DNA from: Acidobacteriota bacterium
GTDB taxonomy: Bacteria > Acidobacteriota > Vicinamibacteria > Vicinamibacterales > UBA2999
DNA length: 41,842 nt
Reading direction: 5' to 3'
NCBI GenBank assembly: GCA_030650395.1
Contig: JAUSDY010000088.1
Location: 1-41,842, forward strand
Part shown: positions 16,166-25,155 of the stretch, piece by piece
How the letters are laid out: the number at the start of each line of letters is the position of its first letter
Position numbering within the stretch: the stretch's first letter is position 1
Notes under the pieces: generated by a model
Database searches by the model: none
What the model was told of the DNA's origin: nothing
What the model saw: the letters and a program-made list of their open reading frames with translations, nothing else
Position numbers and translations under genes: made by a program

Positions 16166-17325
16166 TTGAGCGCCTGGTCTAGGTCCTCGATCAGGTCCTG
16201 CGGGTCTTCGAGTCCGATCGAGATCCTGATCATCCCCTTCGACACGCCGGCCTTCTCCAGCTCCTCGTCGGTCAGCCCGTACTGCGACGTCAGAATCGGC
16301 AGGCTGCAGATGCTTTCGACGCCGCCGAGGCTGGCGGCGCGCTTGATGACCTTCAGCTTGTCGAAGGCCCGGAACGCGCCGTCTTTCCCGCCCTTGACGT
16401 CGATGGTCACGACGCCGCCGAACCCGGTCATCTGCTGCGTGGCGATGGCGTGATCCGGGTGGGACGCGAGCCCGGGATAGTAGACCCGCTCGATCGCGCG
16501 ATGGCCCTCGAGAAACTGCGCCACCTTCAGGGCATTGGCGTTGTGCTGGGCGACTCGCAGCGGCATGGTCTTCATGCCCCGGCCCAGCGCGAACGCCGGC
16601 AGCGGGTCCATGATGCCGCCGAGCAGCCGGCGGGTCTTTGAAATCGGATTGATCAGCGCCCGCGTGCCCGACAGCGCGCCGCCAGTGACGTCGCTATGGC
16701 CGTTGAGATACTTGGTGGCGCTCTGCATCGACAGGTCGATGCCCATCGACAGCACCGGTTGATTGAGCGGCCCGGCAAAGGTGTTGTCGATCACCGACAA
16801 CACACCGGCTTTCTTGCAGGCGGCCGCGACCCCGCGCACGTCGACGCAGCGCAGCGTCGGGTTGATCGGTGACTCGAACCACACCATCTTCGTCTTCGGC
16901 CCGATCACCCTGGCGAGGTTGGCCAGATCGTCAAGCGACACGAAGCGATGCGCGACGCCGAATTTCGCCAGCAGGTCTTCGAGGATGTGGAACGTGCCGC
17001 CGTAGATCGCCGCGCTGCACACCACTTCATCGCCGCTCTTGAGCAGCGACATCATCGCCGTGGCAATTGCCGCCATCCCCGAGCTGAACAGCAACGACGC
17101 CTCGGCGCCGTCGACCGCCGCCAGTTTCTGCTCGACGGCCACCACCGTGGGGTTCTCATAGCGCGAGTAGAGATACCCGTTGAGCTTGCCTTCCTGGTAC
17201 TTGATGAGGTCGGCCACCGACTCGAAGATGAAGGTCGATGTTTCGTAGATCGGCATGGTGAGCGACGTCGTCTTGCCCGCATCCGTCCGCTCGCCGGCAT
17301 GAATGAGTTCGGTGGCTGGTCTCAT
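16159..17325 (-). CDS. Cys/Met-metabolism PLP-dependent enzyme
   Basis: 388 residues, the trans-sulfuration family (cystathionine gamma-synthase, gamma-lyase, methionine gamma-lyase, O-acetylhomoserine sulfhydrylase). The N-terminus TELIHAGE, the PLP phosphate-binding YSRYENPT and SSGMAAIATAM, the ring-stacking region SAIYGGT, and SATKYLNGHSDVTGG with the Schiff-base Lys all match; the C-terminus IRISIGLEDPQDLIEDLDQAL is classic. Gamma-lyase or gamma-synthase activity is most likely, but members cannot be separated by eye. Third gene of the greA unit, 19 nt after the patatin-like gene. Its last codons lie in the AT-rich repeat. Confidence 0.9.
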   Translation of the reverse strand: MRPATELIHAGERTDAGKTTSLTMPIYETSTFIFESVADLIKYQEGKLNGYLYSRYENPTVVAVEQKLAAVDGAEASLLFSSGMAAIATAMMSLLKSGDEVVCSAAIYGGTFHILEDLLAKFGVAHRFVSLDDLANLARVIGPKTKMVWFESPINPTLRCVDVRGVAAACKKAGVLSVIDNTFAGPLNQPVLSMGIDLSMQSATKYLNGHSDVTGGALSGTRALINPISKTRRLLGGIMDPLPAFALGRGMKTMPLRVAQHNANALKVAQFLEGHRAIERVYYPGLASHPDHAIATQQMTGFGGVVTIDVKGGKDGAFRAFDKLKVIKRAASLGGVESICSLPILTSQYGLTDEELEKAGVSKGMIRISIGLEDPQDLIEDLDQALNK

Positions 17326-17344
17326 AGAAGAGTTGTTACCTCAA

Positions 17345-18769
17345 TTACTCGTCGAGATCACGGCTGACTTGCGTCATGCGGTCGCCTGACGCGCCGAGGA
17401 CGGGTTCGATGAACTGCCGGTAGGCGTCTTCGTAACCGCGCTCCATCAGCTCCTCGAGCGTCTGGACCCGGTCCGAGCGCTCGTCGTAGGCGCCGATCAG
17501 ATCCAGCGGACGAATCGGATTGTGCTCCGGACGAATCAGGTAGACGCCCTGGAAGCGGTGATGCAGGTGCCGGATGGCGTCGGTCAGCGCCACGGTTTCG
17601 GCCGACGCGATCTGCTCGCCGACGCGTCCCATTCCATCGAGCCGCGGCGGCCGCAGTTCGTGAGGCCCGGGCGGCTCCGGCGTGGCGGCAATGATGACGA
17701 CCTGTTCGGCGCCGGCCGCCGCCGCTTCCTCGATCAGCCGTCCGACGCATCCGGGCCGATCGGTCAGCCGATGCGTTTCGCCGCGCCAGTACGCCTCCGG
17801 CGCAAAGCGCACCAGGCGCGGGTCCGACACGCCGGGCAGGCTCAACGACGCCGCCAGCACGTCTGCGGTGAACGCTTGCGTCCCGCTCGACAGATCGTGC
17901 GCCTCGGCGCGCCTCGACGACACGCCACCGGGTGGGGGGAACAACGCCTTGCGGTACGGATCGCGCAGCAAGCCGAAGACGAGATCGCGATGGGCATCGA
18001 GGTCGTGAACCACGAGCAGCAGCTCGCGGAATCCCGGTTGGCCGAGATTGTCGGTCAGCAGCTCCGCATAGCGCCGGCTGAGATCCTGCGCCTCCGGCGT
18101 CTTGATGGCGGCGCCGCCCTTCAACAGGCGCCACACCGCTTCGATCGCGCGAGTGATGGCGCCAGCCGCATCGATCGGCGAACCGAGCAGCGCCCACGCC
18201 CGGTTCCCCGCCGTTCGCCGATGCAACGGCGAGCGCCACCACGTCAGCCACGCACCGCCGGCGAGGACGATCAACGATGCGGCCGCGAGCAAGCCGGCGA
18301 GCCGCGGAATCCACGTCGGCAGCCCCGGCGGCGAGAACGCCGTCCGGAGCATGTCGAGAAACGATTCGACAAGTCGCGCGCCCGCCTCGAGCCCCGACAT
18401 GCCGAGCAGCAACGCGATCGGATACACGATCAACCCGAGCAGAATCACCGCGGCCGGCACGGCCAGGACGATCGCCAGCGCGAATGCCAGCAGCCTCAAC
18501 ACCCGGAATGGCCACCGCCAGCGATAGAAACCGGCCACCGCCGGGTCGCGCCAGAAGCCGCCCGGCTCCCACAGATGCGCGCCGCCATCAACCGCGGCCA
18601 TGATCGCCGCGGCGACGCCCACGCCGCGGCCGCCGACGATGTCGAGCTTGACGCCGGCTTCGTGGAGTGCGCGCAGCGCGCCGGCGTGGTACGCCCCGTC
18701 GACGCCCGTTCCCGTGAACAGCAGGGCCGTGCGGCGTTCAGGCGAATAAGACTCGCGGGGGTCGCCCAC
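17345..18769 (-). CDS. Membrane-embedded patatin-like protein lacking catalytic residues
   Basis: 474 residues. The N-terminus LLFTGTGVDGAYHAGALRAL then LDIVGGRGVGVAAAIMA aligns with patatin-like phospholipases, but the nucleophile elbow G-x-S-x-G reads G-R-G-V-G, with no Ser. The later part SLSLPGVSDPRLVRFAPEA then YWRGETHRL matches the patatin region where the catalytic Asp sits in DGG; here it is RGE. Two or three hydrophobic helices are inserted (about residues 85-125 and 160-182), so it is membrane-bound. It is probably a non-catalytic relative with a binding or scaffold role. GTG start at 18769; a 12-nt gap follows greA. Confidence 0.7.
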   Translation of the reverse strand: MGDPRESYSPERRTALLFTGTGVDGAYHAGALRALHEAGVKLDIVGGRGVGVAAAIMAAVDGGAHLWEPGGFWRDPAVAGFYRWRWPFRVLRLLAFALAIVLAVPAAVILLGLIVYPIALLLGMSGLEAGARLVESFLDMLRTAFSPPGLPTWIPRLAGLLAAASLIVLAGGAWLTWWRSPLHRRTAGNRAWALLGSPIDAAGAITRAIEAVWRLLKGGAAIKTPEAQDLSRRYAELLTDNLGQPGFRELLLVVHDLDAHRDLVFGLLRDPYRKALFPPPGGVSSRRAEAHDLSSGTQAFTADVLAASLSLPGVSDPRLVRFAPEAYWRGETHRLTDRPGCVGRLIEEAAAAGAEQVVIIAATPEPPGPHELRPPRLDGMGRVGEQIASAETVALTDAIRHLHHRFQGVYLIRPEHNPIRPLDLIGAYDERSDRVQTLEELMERGYEDAYRQFIEPVLGASGDRMTQVSRDLDE

Positions 18770-18781
18770 TACGTGTTCGCG

Positions 18782-19240
18782 TTAGTCGTGGATGGTGACG
18801 AGCTTGAGGATTTCGAACTTGCGGGTGCCGTTCGGCGTGGAGACCGTCACTTCATCACCTTCCTCTTTGTTGAGGATGGCGCGACCGATCGGTGAGGAGG
18901 TCGAGATGAGGCCCTTCTCTGCTTCGGCGTCTTCGGGCATCACGAGTTGGTAGACGACCTCGGTGCCGCGCTCGCGAATGGTGACCGTCGACCCGAAGCC
19001 GGCCTTGCCGTGCGGAATGCGGTCCATGTTCATCAGCGCGATCTCGCTCATGCGCCGCTTGAGCATCGCGATGCGCGCGTTGACGTAGCCCTGGCGCTCT
19101 TTCGCAGCGTGGTATTCCGCGTTCTCGCGCAGGTCTCCCAGTTCGCGCGCGCGCTGAATTTCCTTGGGCAGCTCCATGTGCAGCTCGCGCTCGAGCGCCT
19201 GCACTTCGTCTTCAAACCTCTTGAGGATCTTTTCTTTCAT
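18782..19240 (-). CDS. greA: Transcription elongation factor GreA
   Basis: Rescues backtracked RNA polymerase by stimulating transcript cleavage. 152 residues: an N-terminal coiled coil with the acidic tip motif LGDLRENAEYHAAKERQ, then the FKBP-like C-terminal domain (GSTVTIRERGTE, STSSPIGRAILNKEEGDEV). Length and motifs are complete. ATG start at 19240. It is the first gene of a leftward unit with the patatin-like and PLP genes; the upstream gap to the divergent methyltransferase is 93 bp. Confidence 0.95.
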   Translation of the reverse strand: MKEKILKRFEDEVQALERELHMELPKEIQRARELGDLRENAEYHAAKERQGYVNARIAMLKRRMSEIALMNMDRIPHGKAGFGSTVTIRERGTEVVYQLVMPEDAEAEKGLISTSSPIGRAILNKEEGDEVTVSTPNGTRKFEILKLVTIHD

Positions 19241-19291
19241 CGCTCAAACATCGGAGTGTAGCACAATATATCGGCCGCCCGGAGCGACGCC

Positions 19292-19309
19292 ACAGATGAC
19301 ACAGATGAC
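19292..19309. repeat. Direct 9-bp duplication in the greA/methyltransferase gap
   Basis: ACAGATGAC occurs twice back to back, followed by GCCGATCACA. It lies between divergent genes. The short length means it could be chance or the edge of a dispersed repeat. Confidence 0.5.
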
Positions 19310-19333
19310 GCCGATCACAACTGCATCGCGCGC

Positions 19334-20110
19334 GTGATCACCAGCCGTCAGCACCCGATCGTCAAGGAGTTCCGCGAGCTCGCACACGGCAGCGGACCAT
19401 CGATGTTGCTCGATGGCTGGCACCTGCTGACCGAGGCCGTGGCCGCCGGCATCCCGATCGAAACCGTCGCGTGGTGCGGTCCCCCGACCTCAGCTGAACA
19501 GATCACCATCGAGCGCGCGCAACGCGGCGGCGCGCACGTGATCGAAGTGTCTGGCAGCGTGCTGAACGCGCTCTCGCCCGTGAACGCGCCCACCGGTGTC
19601 GTGGCGTCGGCCAAGAAGCCACGAGTCGATGCGCTCGCCGTCATGCAACCGGCGCCTGCGCTGATCCTGGCCGGCGTCGGCATTCAGGACCCCGGCAATA
19701 CCGGAGCCTTAGTGCGCGCTGCCGCCGCCGCCGGCGCAACCGGCGTCGTCGTCGATGAAGCCACGGCGAATCCATGGGGCTGGAAGGCGCTGCGCGCGTC
19801 GATGGGCGCGGCCTTCCACGTGCCCGTCTGTCGCGTGCGAACGATCGCGCCGGCCGTGGCTGGATGGCGCGCGGCCGGTGTGTCGATCGTGGCCGCCGTC
19901 GCGCGCGGGGGGACGCCGATGTCCGACGTCGATCTGACCAGGCCCACTGCCCTCCTGCTCGGCGGCGAGGGCGCAGGACTGCCGGCATCGCTGGCGTCGG
20001 GGGCGGATGTGCAGATTTCGATCCCGATGAACGACGCGGTCGAGTCGCTTAATGTCGCCGTCGCCGCCGCGCTCTTGCTGTACGAGGCGCGTCGGCAGCG
20101 GACGAAGTAG
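19334..20110 (+). CDS. SpoU/TrmH-family RNA 2'-O-methyltransferase
   Basis: 258 residues. The N-terminal substrate-binding part (SRQHPIVKEFRELA) is followed by the SPOUT knot: motif 1 IQDPGNTGALVRAAAAAGAT, motif 2 ALLLGGEGAGLP and motif 3 IPMNDAVESLNVAVAAALLL. These match TrmH/RlmB-type enzymes that methylate ribose in rRNA or tRNA with S-adenosylmethionine; the target is not predictable here. GTG start at 19334. The TAG stop is provided by the GTAGGGCACC edge of a palindromic repeat also found inside ybeY. Confidence 0.9.
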   Translation: MITSRQHPIVKEFRELAHGSGPSMLLDGWHLLTEAVAAGIPIETVAWCGPPTSAEQITIERAQRGGAHVIEVSGSVLNALSPVNAPTGVVASAKKPRVDALAVMQPAPALILAGVGIQDPGNTGALVRAAAAAGATGVVVDEATANPWGWKALRASMGAAFHVPVCRVRTIAPAVAGWRAAGVSIVAAVARGGTPMSDVDLTRPTALLLGGEGAGLPASLASGADVQISIPMNDAVESLNVAVAAALLLYEARRQRTK

Positions 20111-20132
20111 GGCACCCCTTTAAGGGGTGCCC
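20107..20132. repeat. GGGCACCCCTT palindrome (terminator-like), copy 1
   Basis: Arms GGGCACCCCTT (20110-20120) and AAGGGGTGCCC (20122-20132) form an 11-bp hairpin directly after and overlapping the methyltransferase stop. There is no U-tract. A near-identical GTAGGGCACCCCTTT unit lies in the ybeY coding region at 39543-39567, so this is a dispersed element and not only a terminator. Confidence 0.85.
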
Positions 20133-20145
20133 CCCGAAGGCGGAC

Positions 20146-20151
20146 TATCAT
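20146..20151 (+). promoter_or_regulatory. Putative -10 box for rarA
   Basis: TATCAT ends 7 bases before the rarA ATG. If used, the transcript would be almost leaderless. GGAG lies between it and the ATG but too close to be a normal ribosome site. No -35 match is evident. Confidence 0.4.
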
Positions 20152-20158
20152 CGGAGAT

Positions 20159-21487
20159 ATGAGCCTCTTCGACGACGAGCGTGCGCCGGTTGATCCCCGG
20201 ACCGTGCCGCTGGCCGAGCGCATGCGCCCGCGCACGCTCGACGACGTGGTCGGGCAGGACGACCTGGTGAGGCCCGGCCGGCCGCTGCGCGAGATGATCG
20301 ATCGCGACCTGCTTCAGTCGATCATCCTGTGGGGCCCTCCCGGCACCGGCAAGACCACGCTGGCACGCGTCATTGCCGATTTGACGAAGGCTGAATTCGT
20401 GTCGTTCAGCGCCGTGCTCGCCGGCATCAAGGAAGTCAAAGAGGTGATGGCGACGGCCGAACAACGCCGCCGCATCACCGGCAAGCGCACCATCGTGTTC
20501 GTCGACGAGATTCATCGCTTCAATAAGGCGCAGCAGGATGCGTTTCTGCCGCGCGTCGAAAGCGGCGACATCGTCTTGATCGGCGCGACCACCGAGAACC
20601 CGTCGTTCGAGGTCATCGCCGCCCTGCTGTCGCGATCGAAGGTGTTCGTGCTCAAGCCGCTGGACGAAGCGGCAATCGTGAGCATCCTCAAGAAGACCCT
20701 TACCGACGTCGAGCACGGGCTGGGCCGCGAGAACCCCGAGGCGGATGACGATGCGCTGGGCGCGATTGCGCGGTTCGCCAATGGCGACGCGCGGGCAGCG
20801 TTGAACCTGCTGCAGATGGCCGTGGCCTCGGCCAACCAGCCGGCTGGGCGGCCCCGCATCGATCAGGCGCTGCTCGAGAAGACGCTGCAGAACCGCATGC
20901 TGCTCTACGACAAGAGCGGCGAGGAGCACTACAACCTGATGTCGGCGCTGCACAAATCGATGCGCAACAGCGACGCCGATGCGTCGATCTACTGGCTGGC
21001 GAGGATGGTCGAGGCCGGCGAGGATCCGAAATACATCGCGCGCCGGCTGATACGCTTTGCGTCGGAAGACATCGGCAACGCCGATCCGCAGGCGATGGCC
21101 ATTGCCGTCGCTGCGAAGGACGCGGTACATTTCATCGGCATGCCGGAGGGCAATACCGCCCTGGCCCAGTGTGTCCTCTACCTGGCGACGGCGCCCAAGA
21201 GCAACGCCGTTTATCTGGCATACAACGACGCCGCCGAGGCCGCGAAGAACGACGTCGCCTCACCCGTGCCGCCGCATCTCCGTAACGCGCCGACCAAGCT
21301 GATGAAGCAGCTCGATTACGGCAAAGGGTACCGCTACGCGCACGACGAACCGGACGCGGTAGCGAACATGGAGTGCTTGCCGGAGAATCTCAAGGGCCGG
21401 GAGTTCTATAAGCCGACCGACTACGGCTTTGAAAAAGAGATCACCAAGCGCCTCGCTTGGTGGAAAGCTCGGCGAGGCGGGAAATAA
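20159..21487 (+). CDS. rarA: Replication-associated recombination protein A (AAA+ ATPase)
   Basis: RarA/MgsA, a clamp-loader-like AAA+ ATPase acting at stalled forks with SSB. 442 residues, standard. It has MRPRTLDDVVGQ, Walker A GPPGTGKTT (59-67), Walker B FVDEIHRFNKAQQDAFLP, sensor 1 GATTENPSFEV, and the C-terminal tetramerisation part (DASIYWLARMVEAGEDPKYI, YGKGYRYAHDEPDAV). ATG start at 20159. Followed by the AGGAGATCAGGAG repeat and a decayed kinase gene. Confidence 0.97.
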   Translation: MSLFDDERAPVDPRTVPLAERMRPRTLDDVVGQDDLVRPGRPLREMIDRDLLQSIILWGPPGTGKTTLARVIADLTKAEFVSFSAVLAGIKEVKEVMATAEQRRRITGKRTIVFVDEIHRFNKAQQDAFLPRVESGDIVLIGATTENPSFEVIAALLSRSKVFVLKPLDEAAIVSILKKTLTDVEHGLGRENPEADDDALGAIARFANGDARAALNLLQMAVASANQPAGRPRIDQALLEKTLQNRMLLYDKSGEEHYNLMSALHKSMRNSDADASIYWLARMVEAGEDPKYIARRLIRFASEDIGNADPQAMAIAVAAKDAVHFIGMPEGNTALAQCVLYLATAPKSNAVYLAYNDAAEAAKNDVASPVPPHLRNAPTKLMKQLDYGKGYRYAHDEPDAVANMECLPENLKGREFYKPTDYGFEKEITKRLAWWKARRGGK

Positions 21488-21492
21488 ATCAA

Positions 21493-21520
21493 CAGGAGGA
21501 TCAGGAGATCAGGAGTTGTA
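21493..21520. repeat. AGGAGATCAGGAG repeat, left copy
   Basis: Starts five bases after the rarA stop with three AGGAG-spaced units (ACAGGAGGATCAGGAGATC, then AGGAGTTGTA). The reverse complement of 23285-23316 has the same ACAGGAG, CCAGGAGATC and AGGAG series. The two copies bracket the kinase pseudogene in inverted orientation. Confidence 0.7.
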
Positions 21521-21531
21521 CTTTAGAACAC

Positions 21532-23233
21532 CTAGAATTCCGGCGGCGCTTGCCAATTGACTACGACCGTAATTGGTGTTGTCGCGGACTCTCGCTCGAT
21601 AACGTTCATGAGGAACCGCTGGCCGTCGGCCGCGACAGCATAATTTGGCATTGGCATTCCCACGTTTGTTCCGTAGGCCAATTGCGTTTGAAAGAGCGCC
21701 ACCGGCGTGCCGACTTCGAGCCCTCGCCCTTGCGGATCGAGCTTGATGCCTACAGCCACTAACCTACCATCAGCTGCCAAGTAGAAAAGTTCGCGGCCAT
21801 CACGGCGCCAGCGTGGCCGAGTCGCTCCGCCCGTCGACACCTGCTGTGATCTACCCGACGACAGAAGCGACCTCACGAAGATCTCTGAAGCGCCTGATTC
21901 GTCCGACTCGTAGGCGATCCACCGACCATCCGGTGAGCGAGAACTCCCGTCTCTGAGACGGAGAATCCTGGAGGGCCACCCATGCTCCAAGAAGGAACAG
22001 TCGCAATTGTTTTGGGGTCGCCACTTCGCCACTTACTAAACCCTGCGCCGGATCGAATGTCACCGACACAAGCGCGCTCTGCTGGAGGAACAGGAGCGAA
22101 TCTGGCTTCGCAAAGAACGCGGCGCTATTGGCGACAACGGGAAGGCGCGTGACCGCCCGGTTGTCGAGCGCGCCGTAGTAGATGCCACGGCCGCCATCGT
22201 TGCCATCCGCAGCGAACAAGAAATTCGAACCGAACTGTTGGTAGAGCGGGCGGTTTGGCTTCTCGAGAGACGACAACGATCCCGAACACGACGGCCGCCA
22301 GCGCCACTCCCAGGATACTCAACGCGACTGCAGTCTTGAGGCGGTTCGGCGCGACTGGCGACGACTGTCCGAGGGGCGCCAGTTCGGCACTCCATAACAA
22401 ACACTGCGAGAGATCATGAACCGACTGCCAGCGCTCATCGGGATCCTTGGCCAGGCACCTATCGACTATCTGCTCCAGGATCGGTGGTGTCGCCGGCCGT
22501 AGAGACGCGATTGATCGAGGATGTGAGCTCATGATCGCCGCGATCACACTCGCGCGGCTCGTCCCCGCGAAAGCCTTCTGGCCTGTGAGCATCTCGTAAA
22601 GTACAGCGCCGAACGCGAAGATGTCCGCCCGGCCGTCCGCTTCCTTGCCTTCGAGTTGCTCGGGCGGCATCTACTGGACCGTGCCGAGGATCGTGCCCCG
22701 GGCGGTCAGCGTGGGCGGCATGGTGGCCGTCACTGTCGATGGGCCGGGCGATGCTGGCGCGCCCGCCTTCGCGAGTCCGAAGTCGAGCAGCTTGGCGCCT
22801 GCCTTGGTCAGCATGACGTTGCCGGGCTTCAGATCTCGGTGGACAATTCCCGCGCGATGCGCCACGCCGAGGCCCGCGAGGATCTCGCTGGCGACTTTCA
22901 AGACCTCATCCAGTTTCATCGAGCCGCGTGCGAGTCGCTGTTCGAGCGTCTCCCCGTCGAGGTACTCGAGAACGAGAAAAGTCGCCCCTGGTCGTGTCCG
23001 ACATCGTGGAGCACGCAAATATTTGGGTGGCTCAGTCGCGAGATCGTCCGAGCCTCGCGCTCAAACCGATCGCGAAACTGCGCGTCGTTCTCAAGCGTTG
23101 CCGAGAGAACCTTGATGGCCACGGTTCGACCGAGGCGCGTATCGCGTGCGCGATACACCTCGCCCATCCCACCCGCCCCGAGCGGAGCGAGCAGTTCATA
23201 CGGACCAAGTCGGGCGCCAGGTTGCAGAGGCAT
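21532..23233 (-). pseudogene. Decayed serine/threonine kinase with TolB/WD40-type C-terminus
   Basis: The pieces read in order on the minus strand. From ATG 23233: [20 protein letters not shown] with [11 protein letters not shown] and VAIKVL (kinase glycine loop and Lys). A frame change near 22975 leads to [12 protein letters not shown] and GIVHRDLKPGNVML (catalytic loop) and LLDFGLAKAG. At 22671-22673 a TAG replaces the expected Tyr codon (GTVQ-stop-MPPEQLEG, normally GTVQYMAPEQLEG). The kinase domain continues to a membrane helix (22300s). Another frame change near 22220-22260 gives FGSNFLFAADG, a deletion of most of the propeller follows near 22030, and the C-terminus resumes with SPDGRWIAYESDESG and stops at 21532. 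At least two frameshifts, one nonsense codon and one deletion: not functional. Confidence 0.88.
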
Positions 23234-23265
23234 GTGGGGCGCGTGTCGCGCGCCAAGAATAGCGT

Positions 23266-23322
23266 AGGAGTTCAGAAGTTGTATTTTGAAAAACTTCTCC
23301 TGATCTCCTGGTCTCCTGTGTA
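23266..23322. repeat. AGGAGATCAGGAG repeat, right copy with hairpin
   Basis: AGGAGTTCAGAAGTT and AACTTCTCCT pair around TGTATTTTGAAA, followed by TGATCTCCTGGTCTCCTGT. It lies between the pseudogene start and the PQQ dehydrogenase stop (23324). The hairpin could terminate transcripts from the right. Confidence 0.7.
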
Positions 23323-23323
23323 G

Positions 23324-25063
23324 TTATTTAGGCATCGTCTCTTGGGCGTCGAGGGCGAAGCCGAACACGCGGCCCTTCGAGATCCCCGACATCACGGCGA
23401 TGTACTGCTTGCCGTCGAGCTGATAGGTGATGGGCGTCGCGACGCCTTGCATCAACTGGGTCTCCCACAGCGTCTTGCCATCTTCCGGATCGAGCGCCAG
23501 GAACTTGCCGGCGGACGTGCCGACGAAGATCAATTGGCCAGCGGTCGAGAGCGCACCGCCGCTGGGCTGGAACGGAATCTTCCAGCGCGCCTTCTGCGCG
23601 ACGGGGTCCCACGCCACGAAGAAGCCCCCAGCCGGCGGCGCCTTCGGATCGGGCGGAGCAGGAGGGGGTGGCGCGGGCCCGCCCGGGCGCCGGCCCATGT
23701 AGATGCCAAGGTTCCACTGCCCTTCCTTGAAATCGAACTTCTCCTCCATCGCGAAGGACGCACTCGTTTCCTGGCCGGGGTAGTACACCAGCCCCGTCCT
23801 CGGATTGAACGCCATCGGGGGCCAGTGATGGGCGCCAATCGGTGACGGCGACAATCGTACCGGCGTGTAGCGATAGCGCGCGGCCTCGGTTTCGATCGGC
23901 CGTCCGGTCTCTTTGTCGATGCCCGTCGCCCACGACGTGAACACGTACGGCTCGCCCGAGATCAACTTGCCGGTGATGCGATCGAGCACGTAGAAGAAGC
24001 CGTTTTTCGGCGCCTGCATGAGCACCTTGCGCGTCTGGCCGCCGATCGGCAGGTCGGCCAGGATCATCGGCTGCGCCGAGTTGTAGTCCCAGTTGTCGCC
24101 CGGCGTGACCTGGTAATGCCACACGTACTTTCCGGTGTCGGCATTGAGCGCCACGATCGACGCGAGATACAGATTGTCGCCACCGCCCGGGCTGCGATGC
24201 GCCGCGTTCCATGGCGAGCCGTTGCCGGTGCCGACGTAGACCAGGTTGGCCTCCGGATCGTAGGCAATCCCGTCCCAGGGCGTTCCGCCGCCGCCGTATT
24301 TCCACCATTGGCCGTTCCACGTCTTGGCGGCGAACGCCAGCGCCTCATCTTCAAACGGCTTCGACGGATCGCCCGGGATCACGTAGAACTTCCACGCCTG
24401 TTTTCCTGTGGCGGCATCGTACGCGGCCAGAAAGCCGCGGACGCCGTACTCCGCGCCACCTTGCCCTATCACGACCTTGCCCTTGATCACACGCGGCGCG
24501 CCGGTGATCGTGTAGTCGGTCCCTGGTTGCGTGGTTTGCACCGACCACACCACGGCGCCGGTGTCGGCATTGAGCGCCACCAGGCGCCCATCGAGCAGCC
24601 CGACGTAGACCTTGCCGTCGTACAACGCGACGCCGCGATTCACGGGACCGCAGCATGGGCGCGGGCCGTTCGCTTCGAAGCCGCCGCGAACCAGCGCCGG
24701 ATCCCATTGCCACTTGGTCTTTCCCGAACGGAGGTCGATTGCGTAAACCTGGCTCCACGTCGAGGTGCCGTACAACACGCCGTTGAACACGAGGGGTGTG
24801 GTTTCGATTTTTCCTTCGGAACCGACCTCAACCGACCAGGCCAGCCCAAGGCGGCTGACATTCGTCGCGTCGATTTGCGCGAGCGGGCTGTGATGCGTCT
24901 CGGCATAGTCGCGGCCGTAGCCGACCCAGTCGCCGTCGGCCGGCTTCACCAGCGTCGCGTCATCGACCTTGCCGGTCGCGGGCTGCTGTCCCTGCAGTGA
25001 CGACACCGCGACCCTACACACCACCGCGCATACCAGCAACCAGCTCGCCGGACGGATTCTCAT
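23324..25063 (-). CDS. PQQ-dependent (quinoprotein) alcohol dehydrogenase, exported
   Basis: 579 residues: a signal peptide (MRIRPASWLLVCAVVCRVAV), then an eight-bladed beta-propeller with W-motifs (GDWVGYGRDYAETHHSPL; DTGAVVWSVQ; ATGKQAWKF; DTGKYVWHY; DPEDGKTLWETQ). Vicinal Cys-Cys in GPRPCCGPVNRG (about residue 138) and the Asp of GDNWDYNSA (about 322) are the PQQ-stacking disulfide and catalytic base of alcohol dehydrogenases. There is no C-terminal cytochrome c motif, so it is a type I enzyme passing electrons to a separate acceptor. The start is ATG 25063 with a strong AGGAGAG four bases before; the open frame runs 78 codons further but lacks this signal. Confidence 0.92.
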   Translation of the reverse strand: MRIRPASWLLVCAVVCRVAVSSLQGQQPATGKVDDATLVKPADGDWVGYGRDYAETHHSPLAQIDATNVSRLGLAWSVEVGSEGKIETTPLVFNGVLYGTSTWSQVYAIDLRSGKTKWQWDPALVRGGFEANGPRPCCGPVNRGVALYDGKVYVGLLDGRLVALNADTGAVVWSVQTTQPGTDYTITGAPRVIKGKVVIGQGGAEYGVRGFLAAYDAATGKQAWKFYVIPGDPSKPFEDEALAFAAKTWNGQWWKYGGGGTPWDGIAYDPEANLVYVGTGNGSPWNAAHRSPGGGDNLYLASIVALNADTGKYVWHYQVTPGDNWDYNSAQPMILADLPIGGQTRKVLMQAPKNGFFYVLDRITGKLISGEPYVFTSWATGIDKETGRPIETEAARYRYTPVRLSPSPIGAHHWPPMAFNPRTGLVYYPGQETSASFAMEEKFDFKEGQWNLGIYMGRRPGGPAPPPPAPPDPKAPPAGGFFVAWDPVAQKARWKIPFQPSGGALSTAGQLIFVGTSAGKFLALDPEDGKTLWETQLMQGVATPITYQLDGKQYIAVMSGISKGRVFGFALDAQETMPK

Positions 25064-25080
25064 GATCTCTCCTGGGCGCG

Positions 25081-25086
25081 ATTGTA
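25081..25086 (-). promoter_or_regulatory. Putative -10 box for the PQQ dehydrogenase
   Basis: TACAAT on the minus strand, 17 bases before the ATG with AGGAGAG between, is a plausible -10 box giving a short leader. The -35 region is not convincing. Confidence 0.4.
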
Positions 25087-25155
25087 ACTCGCCCACCGCC
25101 GTGCGTGGAGAGCCGGCTCGCCTGCCCGCTATGCCCTCCCCCGAACAAGGGGCAG

